Origin: Doryteuthis pealeii
Lineage: Eukaryota > Mollusca > Cephalopoda > Myopsida > Loliginidae
Assembly (NCBI GenBank): GCA_023376005.1
Contig: CM042145.1
Location: 19,705,907-19,769,906, forward strand
Reading direction: 5' to 3'
DNA length: 64,000 bases
Of the stretch, positions 57,222 through 64,000 are shown one piece after another; position 1 is the stretch's first letter; each line of letters opens with the position of its first letter. Below the pieces are notes generated by a model. It had not been told where the DNA came from. It searched no databases and saw nothing but the letters and a program-made list of their open reading frames with translations. The position numbers and the translations under genes were made by a program.

Positions 57222-57826
57222 CTGGGCAGGGGGTCTGAGACAGGTATAGAAAGAAAGAAAGAGACACACACAGACAGCCATGCACTCATTTATACAAATG
57301 CAAGACCAAAAACACTTATACTCATAGAGTGAAGATTAAAAAAAAAAAGATTTTAAAAAAGAGGTAAAAAGAGTATGAAAAAAGTAGTCACACACTTAAT
57401 ATCTACATAATAAGAGAGATTTTTTTGAAAGAGGTTATTTGAATTAATATATATATATATTAATATATATATGAGATCCTGTAGGAAGAGGAAAGAAAGA
57501 TTAAGAATATAAAAACAAGTAGTAAAAGAAAGAAAAGATGTAGTTATATTTGCAATAAAAATAAAAAAAGGTTTTAAACAATAAAAGCAAATAGAAAAAA
57601 AATTATTATAAGTCATCAGAAAAAAGTGAAACCACATTGAATTAAAGATGTCACAACATTTAAAAAAATAAACAAAAATAAACAAAAAAAAAAAAACAAA
57701 AACAAAAAAAAAAACATCCACACAATCACATGACCACAGAATGGGGGAGACAATGAAAAATTGAGGGGAGAAGAGAGCGAAAAAAAGGAAAAAATGTATT
57801 CCCTATAAATTTAATGATTGTCTCTT

Positions 57827-57899
57827 GACCAGTAATTCTAAGGGAAAATTGACCAGTAATTCTAAGGGAAAATTGACCAGTAATTCTAAGGGAAAATTT
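57827..57899 (+). repeat. 24-bp tandem repeat, three units
   Basis: The unit gaccagtaattctaagggaa-aatt is repeated three times exactly. Confidence 0.95.
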
Positions 57900-57959
57900 A
57901 TTATGAATAGCTAGATATCTTAATATACAGGACATCATTAAAAAAAATAACATTTATAT

Positions 57960-58206
57960 ACAAGGTGTGTCAAAAAAGTATTTTGTACTTTTTGACACAC
58001 CTTGTATTCTGAAAAAAAAAAAAAACAAAAAAAAACACGTTCTTCATTTCTATCTTGGTAAATACAGCTTTAAACTTGGTACTTTTTTGACACACATTGT
58101 ATTCTGAAAAAAAAAAAATTAATGAATGGAACTTTTTTTTCTCCAAAATACAAGGTGTGTCAAAAAGTACAAAAAATCTTGATACTTTTTTTGACAGACC
58201 TTGTAT
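57960..58206. mobile_element. Mosaic of mariner/Tc1-type terminal repeats
   Basis: TACAAGGTGTGTCAAAAA or its inverse occurs at about 57959, 57989, 58086, 58149 and 58185. The pieces form nested short palindromes with no coding part between them. Confidence 0.75.
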
Positions 58207-58267
58207 ACTATATATAATCAACTAGAAAAAAGTCTAAAAGGCATTCCTTACTGCTAGTGATATGTAC

Positions 58268-58490
58268 AGGGTGTTTCAGAAAAATTGACATAATTTTGTG
58301 ATCTAAAATCTTGACAAATTCTTGTTCGAATGATCTAAAATTTTAACAGCAAGTGTAGAAACGACTCAAAATTCTATGTTTAATGTTTGTTTGTTTTTTT
58401 CCAGGTTAAAAATGCCATTCACTTCATTCAAATTTGAGATCATTTGAACGAAAAGTGGTCAAGTTATGAGATTACAAAAGTATATCAATT
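58268..58490. mobile_element. Small MITE with inverted ends TGTACAGGGTGTTTCAGAAA
   Basis: The left end tgtacagggtgtttcagaaa-aattga mirrors the right end tcaatttttctgaaacatgtaca. The length is about 230 bp. The interior (gatcatttgaacgaaaagtg / ttcgaatgatct) has a second inverted pair. Confidence 0.75.
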
Positions 58491-58512
58491 TTTCTGAAAC
58501 ATGTACAGGATG

Positions 58513-58846
58513 CAGTGATGCTGATAACTTTTTAATTTAGTGCGTCCTGGGACACACAGATTTTATTTGAATGAGTCACCGGGAAATTTGATGGGTCCCA
58601 ACTAAAGTTTCTTAATAAATTGTAGAGTTTTTATCTATGAACAACTAAAGCCGTCTAACCCCTACCTTGTACCCCATACAGTGTAATTCGTTTCCAAGAA
58701 AATATTGAAATGTATTTACAGTTAGCTGGAAATGGTGATGGAAGAAAAAAAAACAAAAACACTGGGACACATGGATATGATTTTCCTGCGTCCTTTTAGA
58801 TTTTTATGCTTCAGTGATGCAGGACACATACTTATCAGCATCTCTG
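58513..58846 (+). mobile_element. hAT-like non-autonomous element, copy 3
   Basis: The ends CAGTGATGCTGATAAC and TTATCAGCATCTCTG are inverted. The interior follows the order of 19825-20109, with a 40-bp duplicated stretch ('caactaaag'). A tail fragment of the family recurs at 59140-59203. Confidence 0.72.
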
Positions 58847-58859
58847 TAATCCTTTATTC

Positions 58860-58945
58860 AAATACACATTAAATTTTTTACATTCTCCATTCATAAATTT
58901 GTTACATTCTCCATTCATAAATTTTTTACATTCTCCATTCATGAA
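58860..58945 (+). repeat. ~27-bp tandem repeat, three units
   Basis: 'acattctccattcataaatt' + 'tttt/tgtt' occurs three times in a row between 58879 and 58945. Confidence 0.85.
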
Positions 58946-59603
58946 TTTGTATGATGTCACAAGTGACATCATTCATCTGTTGCTGTACACAACAACAGCT
59001 GCAGGGTTATTTTACAGTTAATTGAATACTTTTTAACAGATAACCATAATATTGATTGGTTTAGTTTAAAATGTTTATTTTCCTTTCAATATGTAAACAT
59101 TGTAGGATTTAAGCCAGGGGGGGGGGGAATATGTGGATAATAATTTTCCTTGCATCCTTTTAGATTTTTATGAGTTAGAGACGCAGGACGCGTACCTATC
59201 TGAGGATGTTTTAGAAAAATTGATATAATGAAGGATATCACGGGGTTTTTTTATACACTGTGTATATAAAAAGTATATTAATTCCTATACAGAATGATCT
59301 ACAGGAAAAGAAATTGTGGTTTAGCCTTCCAATTTAGAAATTATGTTTCAGAGAGTCTACTGAGGATAAAGAATCCATAACATTTAAATGTTTTCACATA
59401 AGTAAAACAAAAATGATAATCCCCCCCCCAAAAAAAAATCTAAGCATAAGAAAAGGGTATTATTTGATTATTTGGACCATTGTCCTCATCTTCATTATCC
59501 GGCCTTCTTCAGGTATTTCTTGTCGGACTTGGGAACCTTCTCTGACTCGGGAATCATCTTGTCATAATTGGGAGCCATCACGGAATTTTGAATCTAACCT
59601 TTT

Positions 59604-59772
59604 ATTCAGTCCACGGGGGTATCCTGTTCTCATTCCGCTAACCATAGCTGGTGTTTATTATTCTATGTTACTGCTGCCCCTGACTAGGATTGAACCTGCA
59701 GTCTAGAGATAACTGTCACTTAGAACTGTCTTAACCTAACTCCTTTATCCACTAGGCTATGTGTCCAATTGG
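59604..59772 (-). mobile_element. tRNA-derived SINE-like element, separate family
   Basis: In minus sense it reads 'acacatagcctagtggataa' (A-box-like) and 'actgcaggttcaatcctagt' (B-box-like GGTTCAATCC), then 'caggggcagcagtaacatag'. It is a single copy in the window, so the family is unconfirmed. A Penelope-tail fragment (59460-59590) lies directly before it. Confidence 0.5.
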
Positions 59773-60162
59773 ACAATCCAGTATGATTTTTGGGAACTTT
59801 TAAACCTAATGTCTTGTTTTGCCTAGAATATCTACCTATTCACTTTTGTATGATTTTTTACCTAGACTCATATTGGGTATTTTTTTTTTTAAGAGTATAA
59901 GGGCTTTGATAATCTTATTGTTATTTTTGTTATAAACATTAGATGTATACAAGTTTTTTATGAACTGTTTCTTGGAATGAGAGTATCAAATATGATGATT
60001 ACAAATGTTAATTTGAAATAACAGGTAATAGTGGTTGTTTATGAAATAAATTTATTAACTCTTTGCCTACTTTAAACCACTCACAGCAATCCTCCCATCA
60101 CTGCAAGCCTACACATACCACACTCAAGCAAAGTACAAAAACTGATGGTTAGTTCATTATAA

Positions 60163-60372
60163 GTAAAGTCAGCAGGGTGGCCTAATGTCGGTGTCAGCCA
60201 TACAGCGAGGGAGTCTATCCCCTTTTCACTATCACTAGACGAAGGAGATTATTTTAGCATCTGAGGTGGGGTGCCACACCTAACATCAGCTCCTCACTTG
60301 TGAGGGCTGGTATCGAACCAGGAACCTTGTAATTCCTAGGCGGATGCTCTATCGACTGAGCTAAACTGGCCC
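60163..60372 (-). mobile_element. tRNA-derived SINE family A with 14-bp target duplication
   Basis: In minus sense it has the head GCCAGTTTAGCTCAGTCGAT, the B box TGGTTCGATACC and the end GCCACCCTGCTGACTTTAC. The flanks TTAGTTCATTATAA (60149-60162) and TTAGTTTGTTATAA (60373-60386) are the target duplication. The uninterrupted copy at 37850-38010 shows the empty site. Confidence 0.92.
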
Positions 60373-60754
60373 TTAGTTTGTTATAATTGAACAGAAGGAC
60401 TTAAATTAAAATGATAATAGGACTTTATTTGAATAGAATGCGTTCTGAGGTGAATAGATAGTGAACTTTGGAATATCCCATTATACAGGTAAAAAAATAC
60501 CAAGAAAATTTGGTACAGTCGTGGGGGGAATTTTGTAGACAAAGAGTTAACCATAAGTTGGTTCAGCAAGTATTTCAACACAGATATTGATGACAAAACT
60601 GAAAATATCTCATCTATAAAATAAACAGATCATTAATAAACTAATGTTAACATCATATATTGTAAAACATTATTACATTATGTTGAAATACTAACTGGAT
60701 GCATTTCAACTACACTTGTTGGCTCATTTTATGTTGATTTCCTCTTCAAGATGA

Positions 60755-61060
60755 TTTCAAGTGATTTTATTAATAATTATATGATTTCAAGCAATTATAT
60801 GATTTCAAGTATTCCTATCCAATACTAATAATTATATGATTTCAAGTATTCTATCCAATACTAATAATTTGCACACATTTATATGGTATTAAGTCGTCAT
60901 ATCTAATATGATTCAAACATTTATATTTGACCCATAGATGGAACTCAAACAAGTTTTAAAACTCCAGATCAGAATGGACATGGAGTAATGGCAATGAAGA
61001 GGTGATTCCACACCCCTCAGATCTCCAGAAATAGAGCCTCACCACCGTTCTAAATTATTT
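60755..61060 (+). repeat. Diverged tandem motif plus family D fragment (partner of 8310-8740)
   Basis: 'atgatttcaagtattcctat' and 'ccaatactaataattatatg' units are followed by 'tgacccatagatggaactca' and 'agatcagaatggacatggag'. A further piece lies at 61085-61215. Confidence 0.55.
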
Positions 61061-61222
61061 TAAACATTATCTTAAACTGATATTTTTGTCTAAATGAGAC
61101 CCTAACAGTTAATATGACTAGAGTGGACCTGAGAGTAATAGCAATGAAAAGGTGACTATACCTTTCCAGAGCCTCACCACTCAATGCTAGTTAGTGTCAT
61201 ATACAGGACACATCTTTTTTTA

Positions 61223-61380
61223 ATAATAATAATAAAATAATAATAATAATGAAATTTATTGTGTACAGTGCTCAGGTGCACCACAACTCATCAAAGTCTC
61301 ATGTCAAGTACACAGAATAATGTATTAGTGTCAGAAACATGAACAGTTTACAGTAATAATATACATGTATTAAAGGCCAT
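61223..61380 (-). mobile_element. CR1-like LINE, 5'-truncated tail
   Basis: In minus sense it reads 'aactgttcatgtttctgaca', 'atgagactttgatgagttgt', 'ggtgcacctgagcactgtac' and 'aataaatttcattattatta'. It is the same tail as the coding copy at 44060-44712 and ends in (ATT)n, typical of this LINE class. Confidence 0.88.
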
Positions 61381-61464
61381 GTATTCTAAGCCCTACAGGC
61401 AGAGCAGAATTCATAATCATAAAAAATTAAAATTAAAAAAAAAAAACAAAACAAAAAAAAACTT

Positions 61465-61758
61465 ATAGATCTGGTTTGCATACTCCCCTCACCCCCAATA
61501 AAAAAATTCCCCAGAGGGTCAAAAAGAGGAGTTTTCAAATTTCAAAAGATGATACATTAAGCTTTCAAAAAATACCAAATTTAGCTTGGTAACTAATATT
61601 TCCTGGTCCACCTTATCTACCAGACAAGATCTAATTTGCATACTCCCCACCTCCAATAAAATATTTTCCCCTGGGGGTCAAAAAGAGGAGTTTTCAAATT
61701 TCAAAACAGGATACCCTAAGCTTTCAAAAAATACCAAATTTAGCTTGGTAACAATTTT
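61465..61758 (+). repeat. Two-unit tandem repeat, ~165 bp
   Basis: 'tttgcatactccc', 'gggtcaaaaagaggagtttt', 'caaatttcaaaa' and 'ataccaaatttagcttggta' occur in order at 61475-61592 and 61635-61752. Confidence 0.9.
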
Positions 61759-61760
61759 TT

Positions 61761-62130
61761 TAAGGATGTATTTAACTGTCAGTCTCTGATTGCAGCAAAT
61801 GCACTGGGGTGTAGTTTCAGCTCTTAATTGCATTCTATAAGGATGTATTTAACTGTCAGTCTGATTGCAGCAAATGCACTGGGGTGTAGTTTCAGCTCTT
61901 AATTGCATTCTATAAGGATGTATTTAACTGTCAGTCTGATTGCAGCAAATGCACTGGGGTGTAGTTTCAGCTCTTAATTGCATTCTATAAGGATGTATTT
62001 AACTGTCAGTCTGATTGCAGCAAATGCACTGGGGTGTAGTTTCAGCTCTTAATTGCATTCTATAAGGATGTATTTAACTGTCAGTCTCTGATTGCAGCAA
62101 ATGCATTGGAGTGTAGTTTCAGCTCTTGAT
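61761..62130 (+). repeat. 75-77-bp tandem repeat, five units
   Basis: Units start at 61761, 61838, 61913, 61988 and 62063 with taaggatgtatttaactgtc. Each contains 'gcaaatgcactggggtgtag'. The first and last units have an extra TC. Confidence 0.95.
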
Positions 62131-62587
62131 AACTATGCATGAGTTAGTTATGTGCGCCAGATACGGATTCAAGTCAATACATTATTTTCTCTTCTTGTCA
62201 ATACTCGTGTGGTTTCTATTCCAATATAGGTTGGAACTTAGAGATTTTTATTTGGGAAGGAGTTGCAATTTGTTGATACAGAAGTAAGCTCCCTTATCCT
62301 TTGAGTAGCTATAATTAACAAAAGGTTATATATATGAGCCTATCCCATTCCCATCGGTGGTCATTGGGTTAAAGGACTAATAATTTTGTCTAATATGAAT
62401 CCAAAGAAAATGTTTCACAACATGCATAAAATGCTAGCAGCTATTTTCTATATTTATGTTATTCAATGTCAACTCCAAAACGAAATAAAAAGCCATGCTG
62501 TTGAGCATGCAACTTATTATAGAAAGGACAAAAAAAAAACCCTGACCAGAATTGGAAAAATCCAAGAACTATATTCAGTGGATTATA

Positions 62588-63053
62588 TGGACCATATGAA
62601 CTTTAGGCACCCCTTTTTGATCTCGATTAAGAAAGGACATGTTTTTCATTTACACCGCCAATATCTGGTTGCTTTAACAGACTATTTTTAGATTTAAAAA
62701 AAAAAAATATAAAACTAACCCCTAACCCTAACAAACAACCGGATATTGACGGTGTAAATGAAAAACATGTCCTTTCTTAACTCTTAAAGTCCTATACCAC
62801 CTCATTCCACCCGGCTGGAAGTCACATTCGTTTTAATTAATCAGCCCCAAACAATAGCCTTTGTTTAAATTTAATATTAAACATATGTAGAAATCTTTGA
62901 TTTAAGGGAAATAACAGGTAACTTTAGATGCAAAGGTCATTTTTAGACATTTTTTTTATATATCCTTATAGGAATGCTCTGGACTTAGAAAAATCTCAAC
63001 AGGATGTTAAGAGTTAATCGAGATCAAAAAGGGGTGCCTAAAGGTAATATGGT
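62588..63053. mobile_element. Fold-back element with nested second palindrome
   Basis: The ends ggaccatatgaactttaggc-accccttttt-gatctcgatta and the inverse at 63017-63053. An inner pair 'aaaggacatgtttttcattt' / 'aaatgaaaaacatgtccttt' encloses 'ctaacccctaaccctaac'. End sequences also occur alone at 33057 and 33165. Confidence 0.8.
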
Positions 63054-63127
63054 CCGATTATATTGCTGACCTTTATCTAGATATATAATATCTGATCTCA
63101 ACATGAGACTACTGTTATTGACACGAT

Positions 63128-63611
63128 CAGGGGTCACCAAACTACGGCCCGTGTAGCCATTTTATCAGGCCTGTCGATGGTACTTGAATTTGTTTGTTAA
63201 AACATACGGAATGCAAGACATTCTGATACCATTTAAATTTAAATATCATGTTACACTTACTAAATCAATCCATCAAACGAAATTGACTGATAAACATTTG
63301 AAAGCAATTCTCTTGATTGGATGTAGCAATTCCAAACCAAACATTGACGAAATCTCGAAAGGCAAACTTCAGTTTTCAAAATCTCACTAAATTTCTGCTA
63401 ATGCTGCATTCTTTGATAATGTTTTGAAAATAAATATGTTGGTTAAATTTGTTTTTGTGCCCTTACACCACTCATCTATGAATATAACATGGAAAGATAA
63501 ATTTTGTTTTACATCTTTTTCTCAGACCTTCATTCTAGCTAGCAAGTATTGAACACAATAATAATGTGGCCTGCACTCGTTATTTTTTTTTGTAAAGTTT
63601 GGTGATCCCTG
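63128..63611 (+). mobile_element. hAT element remnant with 8-bp target duplication and transposase C-terminus
   Basis: The ends CAGGGGTCACCAAACT and AGTTTGGTGATCCCTG are inverted. GACACGAT (63120-63127) and GACAAGAT (63612-63619) form a target duplication with one mismatch. The plus-strand frame ends KLTDKHLKAILLIGCSNSKP-NIDEISKGK...SH*, like the C-terminus of ZBED/GTF2IRD2-type hAT transposases. The catalytic part is missing. Confidence 0.9.
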
Positions 63612-63902
63612 GACAAGATGAATTGGATAAAAGAATATTAATATTCAATATGAAAAGAACACAATGAGAAATTTTTTCTTAATATAATATTAGGTATGAA
63701 AGTTAACTGGAAAAAAAAAAACTAAACTTTTATAATAAAGAATAAATATAATATAGTCTAACAAATTAAATTATTTAAATGCTTAGATCTAAATGACAAT
63801 TTTGAATCGTAAAAAAAAAAAAAGTATCACAAAGTTATATAGGCAGATAAACATTGCACATATACATAGAACATGATCACAGAATTGCAGGAAAAAGTAA
63901 CT

Positions 63903-64000
63903 ACCGTATTTGACGGCATATAGGGCGCACTTTTTCCCCAAAATTTTGGCTCAAAAAAATTGCCCTGTGTCTTATACATCGTAAGTGAAGTTTGACGAAC
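63903..64000 (+). repeat. Start of an element with ACCGTATTTGACGGCATATA end, cut by window
   Basis: 'taccgtatttgacggcatat', 'agggcgcactttttccccaa' and 'gtgtcttatacatcgtaagt' resemble a widespread class of short inverted-end repeats. The other end lies outside, so this is a weak call. Confidence 0.4.

Noticed and set aside
58268..58490. Target duplication and class for this MITE
   Set aside because: The ends are clearly inverted but flanks could be TA or longer; I could not decide between mariner-like and other classes.
62386..62691. 101-residue open frame
   Set aside because: Its second half reads through the end of a fold-back element and no domain or splice context was recognised.
57222..64000. 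Further REPS exons (EH domain) in the last 6.8 kb
   Set aside because: No minus-strand open segment with EH-domain residues and splice sites was found; only repeats and AT-rich DNA.

Overview
The window is animal nuclear DNA, most likely from a cephalopod mollusc and probably an octopus. The evidence is split genes with GT-AG introns, very AT-rich non-coding DNA full of microsatellites, and many tRNA-derived SINEs that resemble the octopus type. A short vertebrate-type TTAGGG telomeric motif is also present. The species call is inference; no database was consulted.

One protein-coding gene is recognisable. It lies on the minus strand and fills nearly the whole window. Eleven exons (about 57.2 kb down to 0.43 kb) join in consistent phase into a 452-464 residue C-terminal portion of a RalBP1-associated Eps-domain protein (REPS1/REPS2, POB1 family). 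The linker after the EH domains, two proline-rich blocks, RSxSxD-type motifs and the C-terminal coiled coil that ends in a leucine-rich LRP motif are all present. The EH-domain exons must lie beyond 64,000. One exon is an 18-nt in-frame microexon.

The rest is intron and 3' flank made of mobile elements. There are at least three or four tRNA-derived SINE families, a dispersed ~500-bp repeat family, two non-autonomous Helitrons and several palindromic MITE families with 8-bp target duplications. There are also mariner remnants (two of them fold-back), hAT-like elements, a CR1-like LINE 3' end, a Penelope-like GIY-YIG remnant with a hammerhead-like tail, a Gypsy integrase fragment joined to an inverted LTR/primer-binding site, and solo LTRs of 143, 263 and 1087 bp.

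Layout: 0-9 kb holds the last exons, two minisatellites and a SINE carrying a 28S rRNA fragment. 9-25 kb holds three exons, fold-back elements, hAT, mariner and LTR insertions, and a 102-bp tandem repeat touching a splice donor. 25-37 kb holds a SINE tandem array, fold-back mariners, and long A-rich and GA-only tracts. 37-57 kb holds three exons, Helitrons, solo LTRs, MITEs, a LINE, and Gypsy and Penelope remnants. 57-64 kb is one long intron with mariner/hAT-like MITEs and tandem repeats. No host RNA gene, CRISPR array or prokaryotic feature was seen.

The strongest candidates for something undescribed are these: the 28S-rRNA/telomere insertion inside a SINE with an altered R2 target site; the modular fold-back MITE families that share GGT...ACC ends and 8-bp duplications; and the hammerhead-like motifs shared by the Penelope remnant and a family of inverted-repeat elements.
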